Notes under the pieces: model-generated
Seen by the model: the letters and a program-made list of their open reading frames with translations, nothing else
Told to the model about the DNA's origin: nothing
The model's database searches: none
Shown here: piece after piece, positions 39,898-49,870 of the stretch
How the letters are laid out: each line of letters starts with the position of its first letter
Position numbering within the stretch: the stretch's first letter is position 1
Assembly: GCA_963714065.1 (NCBI GenBank)
Contig: OY970226.1
Location: forward strand, 1,488,001-1,552,000
Origin: JAZKID01 sp963714065
Lineage (GTDB): Bacteria > Pseudomonadota > Alphaproteobacteria > Rhizobiales > UBA4765
Direction: 5' to 3'
DNA: 64,000 nt
Program-made: the position numbers and the translations under genes

Positions 39898-39974
39898 TGG
39901 CGCGCCCGAAGGGATTCGAACCCCTGACCTTTGCCTTCGGAGGGCAACGCTCTATCCAGCTGAGCTACGGGCGC
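39898..39974 (-). tRNA. tRNA-Arg (CCG)
   Basis: Minus-strand 77-base tRNA. Acceptor GCGCCCG pairs with CGGGCGC, the anticodon loop is CTCCGAA giving CCG, the T-loop is GTTCGAATC, and CCA is encoded. Confidence 0.96.
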
Positions 39975-40264
39975 GTGCCTGAAAACTGTAACAGCCCGCA
40001 ATCCCCTCAGCAACATAGCCGTTATCATGGTCATCCTTCGTTGCCTTCAGGATGACATCCCAGGGCATGGTTAACGCGCTCTTAACCCTTTCGGTCGGAT
40101 GCTGGTAAAAACCCCTACTTAAAAACAAGTGTTTTGTGAAATGGTCGAAGCTTACGGGGACAGCGGGGACAACCGGGCCATCATCGCGCCATAACTGACT
40201 GCCAAACTGGCTTTGAGGGGGCGCGATAGGGTTGATGACCTAAGATACGCTTAAGGGGAGCCAT

Positions 40265-41515
40265 ATGTTGGATAGTCGCGCGTTGAAATATTACGAATTT
40301 TTCGAGCTGAACCGCTCGCTGCTTTCGCCGCTGCGGGCGATGGCCGATACGACGAAGCTGCTTTTCCGCAATCCCTTGAATCCGTTCACCCATACCCTGG
40401 TGGGCCGCACCATGGCGGCAGGCGCCGAAATGTTCGAGCGCACGACGCGCATTTACGAAAAACCGGAATTCGGTCTTCATGAAACGAAGGTTGGCGATGC
40501 GATCGTTCAGGTCGCCGAGCATATTGTGTGGGAAGCGCCGTTCTGCAGATTGATTCATTTCGAGCGCGAGCTGCCGCAGACGCGCCCCGCCGATCCGAAA
40601 ATCCTGATTGTCGTGCCGATGTCCGGCCATTTCTCTACATTGCTGCGCGGCACGGTGGAGCGCTTTCTTCCCCATCATGATGTCTACATCACAGACTGGA
40701 TGGATGCGCGCGTTGTTTCGCTCTCCGAGGGCTTTTTCGATCTCGACGATTATATCGACTATGTGCTCAGCATGCTGCGCCTGCTCGGCCCGAACCTGCA
40801 TGTGGTTGCCGTCTGCCAGCCTTCGGTGCCGGTGCTTGCCGCCGTCTCGTTGATGGAAGCCGAGGACGATCCACAAAAACCCCTGACCATGACGCTGATG
40901 GGCGGACCCATCGACACGCGCATTTCGCCGACCGCCGTAAGCAAGGTGGCACAGGAAAAGGGTCTCGAATGGTTCCGGCGCAACCTGATCATGCGCGTGC
41001 CGTTTCCGAACCCCGGCACGGCGCGCGAGGTCTATCCGGGCTTCCTGCAGCTTTCCGGCTTCATGTCGATGAATATCGATAGGCATGTGAACGCGCATCA
41101 GGAGCTGTTCATGCATCTGGTCGAAGGCGATGACGAGAGCGCGGAAAAGCACAAGGAATTTTACGACGAATATCTCGCCGTCATGGACCTGACGGCGGAA
41201 TTCTACCTGCAGACCGTCGATACGGTTTTTGTGAAACAGGCCTTGCCGAAAGGCGAGATGAAACATCGCGGCAAGTCGATCGATCCCTCCAAAATCACGC
41301 GCACGCCGCTTCTCACCATCGAGGGCGAAAAGGACGACATTACCGGTTTCGGGCAGACGGAGGCCGCGCATAAACTGTGCACCGGTCTTCCGTTAGAGAT
41401 GAAAGAACATTATCTGCAAATGGGTGTTGGCCATTACGGCGTGTTCAACGGCTCGAAATTCCGAAGCCAGATCGCGCCTCGCATCGAGGATTTCGTCCGC
41501 AAGCATGCGAAATAG
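40265..41515 (+). CDS. phaZ: Intracellular polyhydroxyalkanoate depolymerase
   Basis: A 416-residue alpha/beta hydrolase that mobilises stored polyhydroxybutyrate granules in the cytoplasm. The nucleophile is cysteine, C184 in VVAVCQPSVPVL, as in the PhaZ1 family of Cupriavidus, instead of the serine of ordinary lipases. The aspartate is likely in TIEGEKDDITGFGQ and the histidine in MGVGHYGVFNG. No signal peptide is present, consistent with intracellular action. Other PHA genes (phaC, phasins) are not in the window. A methyltransferase gene follows on the same strand after 39 bases. Confidence 0.93.
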   Translation: MLDSRALKYYEFFELNRSLLSPLRAMADTTKLLFRNPLNPFTHTLVGRTMAAGAEMFERTTRIYEKPEFGLHETKVGDAIVQVAEHIVWEAPFCRLIHFERELPQTRPADPKILIVVPMSGHFSTLLRGTVERFLPHHDVYITDWMDARVVSLSEGFFDLDDYIDYVLSMLRLLGPNLHVVAVCQPSVPVLAAVSLMEAEDDPQKPLTMTLMGGPIDTRISPTAVSKVAQEKGLEWFRRNLIMRVPFPNPGTAREVYPGFLQLSGFMSMNIDRHVNAHQELFMHLVEGDDESAEKHKEFYDEYLAVMDLTAEFYLQTVDTVFVKQALPKGEMKHRGKSIDPSKITRTPLLTIEGEKDDITGFGQTEAAHKLCTGLPLEMKEHYLQMGVGHYGVFNGSKFRSQIAPRIEDFVRKHAK

Positions 41516-41554
41516 TTTGCAGGCGGCCGGCCCGGTCGGCTAAGGGCTCTTACT

Positions 41555-42325
41555 ATGAACAACGTCCCCGCCATGCGCTGGAAGCCGGAATATGGCGAAA
41601 GCTTTGGCAGATTCGATTCCGACGACGAGGGGAACGTCGCCATTTTTTATCCCGAGCTCGAGCGCCTCGGCCTGCTGAAAAAGGGCATGTCCGTTCTTTC
41701 TATCGGCGGCGGTTTCGGTGCGCTTGAAGTCAAGATTGTCAAAGACTATGAAGCCAAGCTTGGTTTTGTCGAGCCTTCGTCAAATTTGATGGACTTGTTC
41801 GATGCAAGGGTGAAGAGATTTCATCTGCAATCTTCCGTTATCGAAAGACATGTGGGACCTTTTCAGACTTTCAGCCCGGCGCCAAAATACGATCTCGTGA
41901 TCGCCATTCACGCCTGGTATTATGTCGGCTGCGACAAGGCGCAGTTGAAAAAAGCTTTAAGCCTGCTCAATCCCGGCGGCACGCTCTATATCGCCCTCTC
42001 TTCGAAAATGGACTGGGATGCCGAATTCAAGGATCTCCTCAACAGCGGCGAAATCAATCTGGCTCTGGAAGATCTGTCGGATTGGGCAAATGCGCTGGGG
42101 CATGAAAATAAAGTGCTCATACAGCCTGTCAGCGTTCCGGTCGATGCCTGGCTTCAGGGAGACAGTTTCACCGAGCGGGCCATGAAGTGGATGAGCTATA
42201 TCGGCCGCAAGAACTGGGATGCATTGCCGGATGTTTTGAAGGAGCAAGGAAAAGCTTTAATTCGCCGCAAGGCAAAGGACGGCTTACTCACGCGCTATCA
42301 GGGCGGGCTGCTGTTTATAAAATAA
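41555..42325 (+). CDS. Class I SAM-dependent methyltransferase
   Basis: A 256-residue protein. The SAM-binding motif SVLSIGGGFGALEVKIV is at about residues 45-61, the acidic loop is LGFVEPSSNLMDLFD, and the motif IV region is YDLVIAIHAWYY. It is an all-cytoplasmic Rossmann-fold enzyme. The substrate cannot be predicted: the region around the usual NPPY or catalytic motif reads AIHAWYYVG, so it does not look like a nucleic acid N-methylase. Downstream of phaZ, same strand, perhaps by chance. Confidence 0.8.
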   Translation: MNNVPAMRWKPEYGESFGRFDSDDEGNVAIFYPELERLGLLKKGMSVLSIGGGFGALEVKIVKDYEAKLGFVEPSSNLMDLFDARVKRFHLQSSVIERHVGPFQTFSPAPKYDLVIAIHAWYYVGCDKAQLKKALSLLNPGGTLYIALSSKMDWDAEFKDLLNSGEINLALEDLSDWANALGHENKVLIQPVSVPVDAWLQGDSFTERAMKWMSYIGRKNWDALPDVLKEQGKALIRRKAKDGLLTRYQGGLLFIK

Positions 42326-42338
42326 CCTGAATTTGAAA

Positions 42339-43688
42339 TTACTGCGTCAGCCGTGGGCCGCTGCGCACGATTTTCAGCGCTTTGACCAGCTGCTCTGCAA
42401 GGCCGGTGTTGGCTTCCGTCAGCGTGCCGCCCACCAGGAACTTATCCCAATCGGCAATGCTTTCCCAATGCGGCGTGAAGTCCATAGACCGGTTGTCCAT
42501 GCAATCGGGGCCGGCGGGAAAAACTTTTCCCTCTTCGTTCATATCGCTATAGCACATGCGGGAGTCATTATGCTGGTTCCCGAACAGGACGAGCAGTTTC
42601 TCTTTCTGATCGATAAGCCCGGGATCTTCCCAGTTCGCCTTCAACCCTTCCATGGTGCGGGGCAGGAACGAGCTTGGCGGATAATCGGGGTTCTCCTCGC
42701 TGAAGCTATCGTCCATGATGTTCAGCGGCAGGGCGTTGGCATCCGTCCATACGACGATCAGGGGAACGAGGGTCTTGATCTCCTTGCCCGAACCGTTCGC
42801 CAGCCTGTCGCCGGGTTTCGCCCAATCCGAGTGGATGGCATTATTAATGCAGGCGAAAGACGATTCCGGCTCGTCGCCGCCGCCCGAAGCCTTCTCTTGG
42901 CCGACATAAGTTGCAAGCGTTGCGCTTTCGCTTGCCAGCTCATAAAAATCGCCGCCTTTCGATTCGCGCATCGGCGGCTGGTTGCTGGCGCCCTTGAGCG
43001 GCCGCTTGATTCCCGCAGCCATCGCCTCGCCCGGCAGCATGTCGCCATTCATATCGACGACGGCCGGAACGAAAGTGTCGTAATCTCTGGGGTCGCCCTG
43101 GTCGAAAGCGTAGTCGCGAAAAAAGATCACGCGCGCGCGCATCGCCGAAAATTCGGAGAGACCCTGCTTCTTGAGTTCCTCGTTCAATTTGGCTGCAAGC
43201 GTTTCGGCGCGGTCGCGCACGGCGTCGATGGTTTTTTGCATGGAGCCGGTGGCGTCGATACAGAACACCATGTCGAGCTGGCTGCCTTCATGTTTTACTT
43301 CGGCAACCGATTTCTGGTGGACATGCGCATCCGGCAGACCGAGCAGGCTTAAAATCTGCGGCCGCATCGTCGTCGTGATCGAGCCCGTCACTTCGGTATT
43401 GTCGGCGTCGAAAGAAACGTCTTTCGCAAGCACGCCGAGCCGCCCCGGCATGGCGTTGGCGAAATGCTGCTGCGCATAGGCCTTGCGCTCCTCATCCGTA
43501 TTTCCCATCACCGAGCCCGCAAGCACGGCGGAATCGAGGTGTTCCTGCAAGGCCGCCTTGTTTGAGCTGATCTGCGTGTAATCGATGGCGGCGCCGATGA
43601 TCAGGAGCACGGGGATCAGCACCACGGCGAAAATAATCGCGGTTGCGCCTTTTTGACATTTGGCTAAATTTCGAGCCGGCAGAAACAT
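42339..43688 (-). CDS. TadG-like pilus assembly protein with von Willebrand A domain
   Basis: 449 residues. The N-terminal segment KCQKGATAIIFAVVLIPVLL with IGAAIDYTQISSNKAALQEH downstream is the TadE/TadG single membrane helix and following helix. From about residue 150 a vWA domain begins with the metal-site motif VFCIDATGSM. TadG proteins are envelope-located accessories of the Tad (Flp pilus) machine. It stands alone here, far from the TadE/TadG operon at 58.7-61.3 kb, and is preceded by a 300-base AT-rich region. Confidence 0.85.
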   Translation of the reverse strand: MFLPARNLAKCQKGATAIIFAVVLIPVLLIIGAAIDYTQISSNKAALQEHLDSAVLAGSVMGNTDEERKAYAQQHFANAMPGRLGVLAKDVSFDADNTEVTGSITTTMRPQILSLLGLPDAHVHQKSVAEVKHEGSQLDMVFCIDATGSMQKTIDAVRDRAETLAAKLNEELKKQGLSEFSAMRARVIFFRDYAFDQGDPRDYDTFVPAVVDMNGDMLPGEAMAAGIKRPLKGASNQPPMRESKGGDFYELASESATLATYVGQEKASGGGDEPESSFACINNAIHSDWAKPGDRLANGSGKEIKTLVPLIVVWTDANALPLNIMDDSFSEENPDYPPSSFLPRTMEGLKANWEDPGLIDQKEKLLVLFGNQHNDSRMCYSDMNEEGKVFPAGPDCMDNRSMDFTPHWESIADWDKFLVGGTLTEANTGLAEQLVKALKIVRSGPRLTQ

Positions 43689-43984
43689 AAATTAAAAATC
43701 CTTTTAATAATTCTTCAAGAAATCTTAATAAACAATAATTCAATCAAAACGAAACTTAAGCAATCATTTACTAAGATTGGCCTAAACGGCGGGTTAAATT
43801 TTTATGTAAACTTGTCGGTATCGAAGTTAACGCCCGCAAAAAGCTTTCAGTGTGCGCCGGGAAAACTCTTTCCCTAACTTATACCGCAGAAATAACGATG
43901 GGTAGCACGCATTTGTGAAGCGAAGTTAACACAAAAGCTACTTCCATGAATCTAGACTTGGAGAAGCTCGCACAAGGAGTGGTC

Positions 43985-44249
43985 ATGACCAGAAGCGCCG
44001 ACACTTATGCCGACAAAAGGTCCACCGGCTCCTTTGCCAATATGGGTAACGGGCGCCTTGCCTATGTCCGCCCCCTGAAATCGGAAGACGTGCCGAGCCT
44101 GTTTCCGCAGGCACCGCATATGGCGCCGGGACTTCGAACTTTTCGCCCTTCTTGGTGCCGACGGTACGCCCATCGTGCTCACCGACACGCGCGAAGCCGC
44201 CATGGCCAATGCCTGGCAGAACGATCTGATCACCGTCAGCGTTCACTGA
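43985..44249 (+). pseudogene. DUF1150 family protein, frameshifted
   Basis: Starts MTRSADTYADKRSTGSFANM with AAGGAG six bases before the ATG. It continues NGRLAYVRPLKSEDVPSLFP and QAPHMAPGL in frame; then the DUF1150 continuation ELFALLGADGTPIVLTDTRE and AAMANAWQNDLITVSVH follows in the +1 frame to a TGA at 44247-44249. Dropping the C at 44135 restores an 87-residue protein matching the family from end to end. DUF1150 proteins are small, alphaproteobacteria-specific and often beside hsp20. Either a real inactivating insertion or a sequencing error. Confidence 0.8.
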
Positions 44250-44441
44250 ATTTCCATTAAAGTTTTAATTGTCATCCTGAGCGAAAGCGAAGGATCTCTC
44301 ACCATCGTTATGCGTGGGCTTGGCTCCCTGCCTTTGAAGTAAAGCTGCAACCTTAGATAGATTTTATTCCGCAAGGCATTCTGCTATATCCGAAGGGCCC
44401 GAGGGCTTAAAAAAAATCGATCTATTGTAGGAATAATATAT

Positions 44442-45419
44442 ATGACAAATGTTGTGCTGCCTGCGTTCTTGAATCGCGCCCCTTCTTCAATATCCTATGA
44501 TGCTGTTATAGCGAACGCTTTCGACGCGGCGGCCGGCACTGACGAATGTTCGGGGCTTTTAAAAGAATTCGATGCGGCAGCAAAAAAATATGGAGCAAAA
44601 GAAGATCTGTTAGAGAGTTTCTGGAGGCAAACATTTCAAAAAATATTCGGAGGCTACCGGGTACAGAAAATCGACTTTAATTTTTTGGAGGTTTGTTATA
44701 CTTATTTTTTTCATTTTGTCTATTTATTCGACGCCAATTTTATTAATAACTATAATCCTATAACCAAGGACTATGATATTACAAATTTCAAATTTAAGGA
44801 CCCCAAGCAATTGGAGAATATACCAGAATGGATGCAATACAGAAATAGGCCTGGTGTTTTCGATACGATAAAAAATAATATGCAAAGATTCATGGAACTG
44901 GTAGTCGATGCCGGAAACGAAAAAAAGCTTATAGATGATCTCCTAGAGCAGAGGCCTGATATGAGAAAATGCGTACAAAAACACAGAAATTGGCTCCCAG
45001 TAGCCACTCCTGCCGATGAAAGACAACAAGAAAGACGCCATCTGAGGGACGCTCCTCAGACCGCCCCTCGCAATTTGCCCACCTCCCCCATCCTCAACGA
45101 GTTCCGCAATCCCACGGTCTGCAATGCCGATACGCCGCTTGGCGGATTTGTACCATGCGATCAGGTGCAGCCTTTCGGCATGCGCCTGTCGATGCTGCTG
45201 CCGGTTGCCGGAAAAGTTGCGATCAATGTTCCGGCTTTAGGAGGGCAGCCCGTAGTTCCCGCCATTCCTTCGGCGCAAGCGCCGGCGGCAGCGGGTAATT
45301 TCAGATTCTACCTCAACCCTACAAATCTCACAGAAGCCTTTGCCGTATCCAAGGACGGTGAAGCTTTCAAACTAAATAAAGATGGAAGTTTAAAGAAGCT
45401 TCAAAAACCGGCGCGGTAG
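44442..45419 (+). CDS. Unknown protein with composite composition (325 aa)
   Basis: Family not recognised. The first 190 residues are encoded by AT-rich DNA and are rich in aromatic residues and asparagine (FNFLEVCYTYFFHFVYLFDA, NFINNYNPITKDYD). The remainder is GC-rich and Pro/Ala-rich (RNLPTSPILNEFRNP, PVVPAIPSAQAPAAAG), ending FAVSKDGEAFKLNKDGSLKK. No signal peptide and no clear membrane helix. TAGGAA lies before the ATG. The abrupt change of base composition near 45050 suggests either fusion or acquisition of the 5' part. Confidence 0.6.
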   Translation: MTNVVLPAFLNRAPSSISYDAVIANAFDAAAGTDECSGLLKEFDAAAKKYGAKEDLLESFWRQTFQKIFGGYRVQKIDFNFLEVCYTYFFHFVYLFDANFINNYNPITKDYDITNFKFKDPKQLENIPEWMQYRNRPGVFDTIKNNMQRFMELVVDAGNEKKLIDDLLEQRPDMRKCVQKHRNWLPVATPADERQQERRHLRDAPQTAPRNLPTSPILNEFRNPTVCNADTPLGGFVPCDQVQPFGMRLSMLLPVAGKVAINVPALGGQPVVPAIPSAQAPAAAGNFRFYLNPTNLTEAFAVSKDGEAFKLNKDGSLKKLQKPAR

Positions 45420-45468
45420 ATTATTATCGGGATAGCGGAACACGCCTGAACCGCTTATACAAGCAATC

Positions 45469-48405
45469 ATGGCAACCGCCTCCAAAAACCGCCTTATCCT
45501 CGTCGACGGCTCCGGCTATATTTTTCGCGCTTATCACGCGCTGCCGCCGCTGACGCGCGCGTCCGACAAATTACCCGTCGGCGCGGTCGCCGGTTTCTGC
45601 AATATGTTATGGAAACTTCTGGCCGATACGAAAAAGGGCGAGGCGGCCACGCATTTCGCCGTCATCCTCGATGCCAGCTCGAAAACGTTCCGCAACGAAC
45701 TTTATGAGGGCTACAAGGCACACCGGCCCGAGCCGCCGGAAGATCTGCGCCCGCAATTCGGCCTGATCAGGCAGGCCGTGCGCGCCTTCAATCTTCCCTG
45801 TATCGAACAGCTCGGTTTCGAGGCCGACGATATCATCGCCACTTACGCGCGCGAGGCCGAGCGGCAGGGCTTCGATGTCGTCATCATTTCCTCCGACAAG
45901 GATCTGATGCAACTCGTCAACGATCGGATCTGCCTGCTCGATACGATGAAGGACAGGCTGATCTGCTATGAACAGGTGATCGAGAAATTCGGCGTGCCGC
46001 CTTCAAGCGTCATCGACGTACAGGCGCTGGCGGGCGACAGCACGGACGGCGTGCCCGGCGTACCCGGCATCGGCATCAAGACGGCGGCGCAGCTGATCGC
46101 CGAATTCGGCGATCTCGAGACGCTGCTCGAGAAAGCCCCCAGCATCAAACAGGAAAAACGCCGTCAGTCTCTTATTGAACATGCCGAAATGGCGCGCCTC
46201 TCGAAACGCCTCGTCACGCTGGACGATAAAGTGCCGCTCACCATTCCGCTCGACGATCTGAAAGTGGAGAACCCGCGCGGTGCGGATGTGATTGCCTTTT
46301 GCAAGGCGATGGAATTCAGCACGCTGACGCGCCGGATTGCCACTGCGCTTGAGGTGGATGTGACGGCTGTCGAGCCCGCGACGCTCGAAATCAAATATTG
46401 GCCGCCGGAAAATTCGCCTCTTTCCCAAACCGCCGAAGCCGGCGCTTTGGAGGAAAAAGGCAGTCAACCGGGCGCTAGCGGCATGGGTCAGGCGAGAGAG
46501 AGCGATAAAACACCCGCAGCACTTGCCGAAAAAGTGGCAAACAAAATCGCAACCCAGCCCTTTGATTACGACAAATACGAAACCGTCACCTCGATTGCCG
46601 TGCTGAAAAGCTATATCGCGCGCGCTTACGAGGCGGGATACATTGCCATCGATACCGAAACCTCCTCGCTCGATACGCAAACGGCGGAGCTGGTCGGCAT
46701 CTCGCTGTCAACCGGCATCAATGAAGCCTGCTATATTCCGCTCACCCATCGCGCAGGCGACACGCTGTTCGATTCGGGATTTGTTGCAGGGCAATTGCCG
46801 CTGCAAGAAGTGGTCGATGCGCTGAAACCCATGCTGAATGATGCTTCCATTCTAAAAATCGGCCAGAACGTAAAATACGATCTTTCCGTGCTCAAGCGTT
46901 ACGGACTTGCTTTCGCGCCCTACGACGACACCATGCTGATATCCTATACGCTTGCATGCGGCGGCGGCAGCCATGGCCTCGATGAATTGGCCAGGCGCCA
47001 TCTCAATCATACGGCCATTTCGTTCAAGGATGTGACGGGCACGCAGAAGGGCAAGAAGGATTTCTCTCTCGTGCCGCTGAAAGAGGCGACACGCTACGCC
47101 GCCGAGGATGCCGATATGACGTTGCGCCTGTGGTTGCTGCTGAAAGCGCGGCTGACTGCCGATAGCGGCGTCAGCGTTTATGAGACGCTGGAGCGCCCGC
47201 TCGTTTCCGTGCTGGCCGATATGGAAGAGCGCGGCATTCTCATCGACAAGCAAAATCTGGCAACGCTGTCCGGCCAGTTCGCGCGTACGCTGATCGTGCT
47301 CGAAAAAGAGATCGAGCAACTTGCCGGAACAAGTTTCAATATCGGCTCGCCGAAACAGCTCGGCGAAATCCTGTTCGAGAAAATGAAATTGCCGGGTGGA
47401 ACCAAAACCGCCACAGGGCAATGGTCGACAGATGCCGGCACGCTGGAGGATCTCGCGAGCGCCGGCCACGAGTTGCCGCGCAAAATTCTCGACTGGCGGC
47501 AATTGTCGAAACTGAAATCCACCTATACCGATGCGCTGCCGGAATATATCAATCAAAAAACCGGGCGCGTGCATACAAGCTTTGCGCTGGCCTCGACATC
47601 GACAGGGCGGCTTTCTTCTTCGGATCCGAATGTGCAGAATATTCCGATCCGTACCGAGGAGGGGCGCAAGATCCGCTCTGCTTTTATCGCAGCACCCGGC
47701 CATAAGCTGATTTCCGCCGACTATTCGCAGATCGAGCTACGCGTGCTTGCACATATGGCCGATATTCCGGCATTGAAAAAAGCCTTCGCGAATGGTGACG
47801 ACATTCATGCGATGACGGCCTCGGAAATGTTCCATGTTCCGATGAAAAACATGGATCCCTCGATCCGCCGCCGTGCCAAGGCGATCAATTTCGGCATCGT
47901 TTACGGCATTTCCGCTTTCGGTCTTGCCAACCAGCTCGGCATTTCGCGCGAGGAGGCAGGCAGTTATATCAAGACCTATTTCGAACGGTTCCCCGGCATC
48001 AAGGGCTATATGGAAGAAACGAAAAGCATTGCCCGTAGCCAGGGCTATGTGACGACGTTGTTCGGGCGCAAATGCTATTGCCCGAATATCGATGCGAAAA
48101 ATCCGGGCCACCGCGCGGGCGCGGAACGCCAGGCGATCAATGCGCCGATCCAGGGCACGGCCGCCGACATCATGCGCCGGGCGATGATCCGTATGGACGA
48201 TGCCCTGGAAAACGCGGATTTGCGCGCGAATATGCTGTTGCAGGTGCATGACGAGCTTGTATTCGAGACCAACGACAATGAGGTCGAACGCGCCATTCCC
48301 GTCATCAGCGAGACGATGAGCAAGGCAGCGCTTCCGGCCGTCAACTTGAGCGTGCCGCTGATCGTCGAGGCACGCGCCGCCCAGAACTGGGATCAGGCGC
48401 ATTAA
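45469..48405 (+). CDS. polA: DNA polymerase I
   Basis: 978 residues with all three activities. The 5' nuclease domain (about 1-290) has RLILVDGSGYIFRAYHA and FEADDIIATYA. The 3'-5' exonuclease domain (about 360-560) retains YIAIDTETSSLDTQ, KIGQNVKYDL and YAAEDADMTLRLW, so proofreading is probably active. The polymerase domain carries SADYSQIELRVLAHM (motif A), KAINFGIVYG (motif B) and LLQVHDELVFE (motif C). A Pro/Ala/Glu linker of about 60 residues separates the nuclease and exonuclease domains. A cloverleaf repeat follows the gene. Confidence 0.97.
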   Translation: MATASKNRLILVDGSGYIFRAYHALPPLTRASDKLPVGAVAGFCNMLWKLLADTKKGEAATHFAVILDASSKTFRNELYEGYKAHRPEPPEDLRPQFGLIRQAVRAFNLPCIEQLGFEADDIIATYAREAERQGFDVVIISSDKDLMQLVNDRICLLDTMKDRLICYEQVIEKFGVPPSSVIDVQALAGDSTDGVPGVPGIGIKTAAQLIAEFGDLETLLEKAPSIKQEKRRQSLIEHAEMARLSKRLVTLDDKVPLTIPLDDLKVENPRGADVIAFCKAMEFSTLTRRIATALEVDVTAVEPATLEIKYWPPENSPLSQTAEAGALEEKGSQPGASGMGQARESDKTPAALAEKVANKIATQPFDYDKYETVTSIAVLKSYIARAYEAGYIAIDTETSSLDTQTAELVGISLSTGINEACYIPLTHRAGDTLFDSGFVAGQLPLQEVVDALKPMLNDASILKIGQNVKYDLSVLKRYGLAFAPYDDTMLISYTLACGGGSHGLDELARRHLNHTAISFKDVTGTQKGKKDFSLVPLKEATRYAAEDADMTLRLWLLLKARLTADSGVSVYETLERPLVSVLADMEERGILIDKQNLATLSGQFARTLIVLEKEIEQLAGTSFNIGSPKQLGEILFEKMKLPGGTKTATGQWSTDAGTLEDLASAGHELPRKILDWRQLSKLKSTYTDALPEYINQKTGRVHTSFALASTSTGRLSSSDPNVQNIPIRTEEGRKIRSAFIAAPGHKLISADYSQIELRVLAHMADIPALKKAFANGDDIHAMTASEMFHVPMKNMDPSIRRRAKAINFGIVYGISAFGLANQLGISREEAGSYIKTYFERFPGIKGYMEETKSIARSQGYVTTLFGRKCYCPNIDAKNPGHRAGAERQAINAPIQGTAADIMRRAMIRMDDALENADLRANMLLQVHDELVFETNDNEVERAIPVISETMSKAALPAVNLSVPLIVEARAAQNWDQAH

Positions 48406-48418
48406 AATATTAATTATC

Positions 48419-48542
48419 GTCATTGCCGGGCTTGACCCGGCAATCCATCTAAAGAATTATGTGCGTGAAGCGCGCTTTACATGATTTCTGGATCCCCGTG
48501 TCAGATCCTCACTCGCTGCGCTCGTTCGGGCACGGGGATGAC
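48419..48542. repeat. Cloverleaf-type dispersed repeat, copy B
   Basis: Between polA and the S49 peptidase gene. Outer GTCAT/ATGAC; stems TGCCGGG-CTTGA-CCCGGCA, ATCCA/TGGAT, and CCCCGTG with its mate GCACGGGG near 48530-48537. Confidence 0.75.
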
Positions 48543-48557
48543 GTTTGGAAATAATCC

Positions 48558-49529
48558 ATGACTCTCACTGCCGACACCCTCGTCGATCGCCGCATGCTTC
48601 GCTGCAAACTCACCTTCTGGCGGGGGGCCGTTATCGGCGTCATAATTCTTGCGCTGCTGATGGTCGGCAGTGCGATGTCGAAGAACGGCCTCGTCAGCAG
48701 CAAGAAAGTGCCGCATGTCGCGAAATACGATCTCACCGGCATGATCACCTATGAGCCGAAAGCGCTGGAAGCGCTCAAGGACATCGAGGAAAACAATTCC
48801 GCAAAGGCGCTGCTGCTCTTTATCGACAGCCCCGGCGGCTCAACCGCCGGCTCGGAAGCCTTCTATAATGCCCTGCGCCGCATTGCCGCCAAGAAGCCGG
48901 TGGTCGCGCAGATCGGCACGCTCGGCGCCTCGGGCGCCTATGTCGCAGCGCTCGGCTCCGATCACATTGTCGCCACCAAGACGTCGCTGGTCGGCTCCAT
49001 CGGCGTGCTGGTGCAATGGGCGGAATTCGACAAGCTGATCGGCAATTGGGGGATCCGTTTTCAGGAGATCAAGACCTCGCCGCTGAAAGCCTCGCCGAAT
49101 GGCTTCACGCCGGCGCCGGAGGAGGCAAAGGCAGCACTCCGCGATCTGGTGCAGGACAGCTACCGCTGGTTCACGGGCCTCGTCTCCGAGCGGCGCAATA
49201 TGAACGAAGACGAGGTCAGGAAGGTGTCGGACGGCCGGGTCTTCACCGGAAGCCAATCGCTTCAGCTGAAACTGGTCGACGAGCTCGGCGATCAGAGCAC
49301 GGCGCTCAACTGGTTGACAGAAAAGAGAAATGTCGCAAGGAAATTGCCGCTCGAAACCTATAAGCCCAAGGACAAGAACATACCCCCCTGGCTCGGGTCG
49401 GCGGCAGCGCTGACGGGGCTGTTGGGGCCGCTCCTGCCTTGGCTTTCGGCGGTTCAAGACAGCACGATTCGCCTTGACGGCCTTGTCTCGGTTTGGCAAC
49501 CTTCCGGAGTTGCATCTTCTTCTCGTTAA
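48558..49529 (+). CDS. S49 family signal peptide peptidase (SppA-like)
   Basis: 323-residue membrane-anchored serine protease that clears cut signal peptides. An N-terminal helix (GAVIGVIILALLMVGSAM, about 23-40) anchors it. The nucleophile is in GTLGASGAYVAALGSD, and the general-base lysine is probably in KTSPLKASPNGF. The oxyanion region FIDSPGGSTAGSEAF is clear. Its length matches the short (about 300 aa) SppA form. An alternative start at an ATG 12 codons in is possible. ihfB follows after 27 bases. Confidence 0.92.
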   Translation: MTLTADTLVDRRMLRCKLTFWRGAVIGVIILALLMVGSAMSKNGLVSSKKVPHVAKYDLTGMITYEPKALEALKDIEENNSAKALLLFIDSPGGSTAGSEAFYNALRRIAAKKPVVAQIGTLGASGAYVAALGSDHIVATKTSLVGSIGVLVQWAEFDKLIGNWGIRFQEIKTSPLKASPNGFTPAPEEAKAALRDLVQDSYRWFTGLVSERRNMNEDEVRKVSDGRVFTGSQSLQLKLVDELGDQSTALNWLTEKRNVARKLPLETYKPKDKNIPPWLGSAAALTGLLGPLLPWLSAVQDSTIRLDGLVSVWQPSGVASSSR

Positions 49530-49556
49530 TTCACATCAGATCCGGGGGCGACTGTC

Positions 49557-49853
49557 ATGATCAAATCCGAACTTATCGAAGAAATTGCCAAGAAAAACCC
49601 GAACCTCTATCAGCGCGATGTCGAGCTGATCGTCAATACGGTCCTGGATGTCATTACCGGCGCACTCGTCAAGGGCCAGCGCGTCGAACTGCGCGGCTTC
49701 GGCACGTTTTCGGTCGCCGACCGTCCCGCGCGCACGGGCCGCAATCCGCGCACGGGCGAACCGGTGCGTGTCGGCCCGAAACGGCTGCCGCGCTTCAAGC
49801 CCGGCAAAGAGCTGAAAGAGCGTATCAATTCCAAGGCAAAGAAGGCTGCCTAG
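49557..49853 (+). CDS. ihfB: Integration host factor subunit beta
   Basis: 98-residue DNA-bending protein. The HU/IHF fold is complete: MIKSELIEEIAKKNPNLYQR, RVELRGFGTFSVADRPARTG and RNPRTGEPVRVGPKRLPRFK containing the DNA-intercalating proline. The beta (IhfB) assignment rests on the NPRTGEPV context and the conserved neighbours sppA-ihfB-lapA. It acts with IhfA in recombination, replication and transcription. Confidence 0.95.
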   Translation: MIKSELIEEIAKKNPNLYQRDVELIVNTVLDVITGALVKGQRVELRGFGTFSVADRPARTGRNPRTGEPVRVGPKRLPRFKPGKELKERINSKAKKAA

Positions 49854-49870
49854 AACTGCTTAAAATGAGC

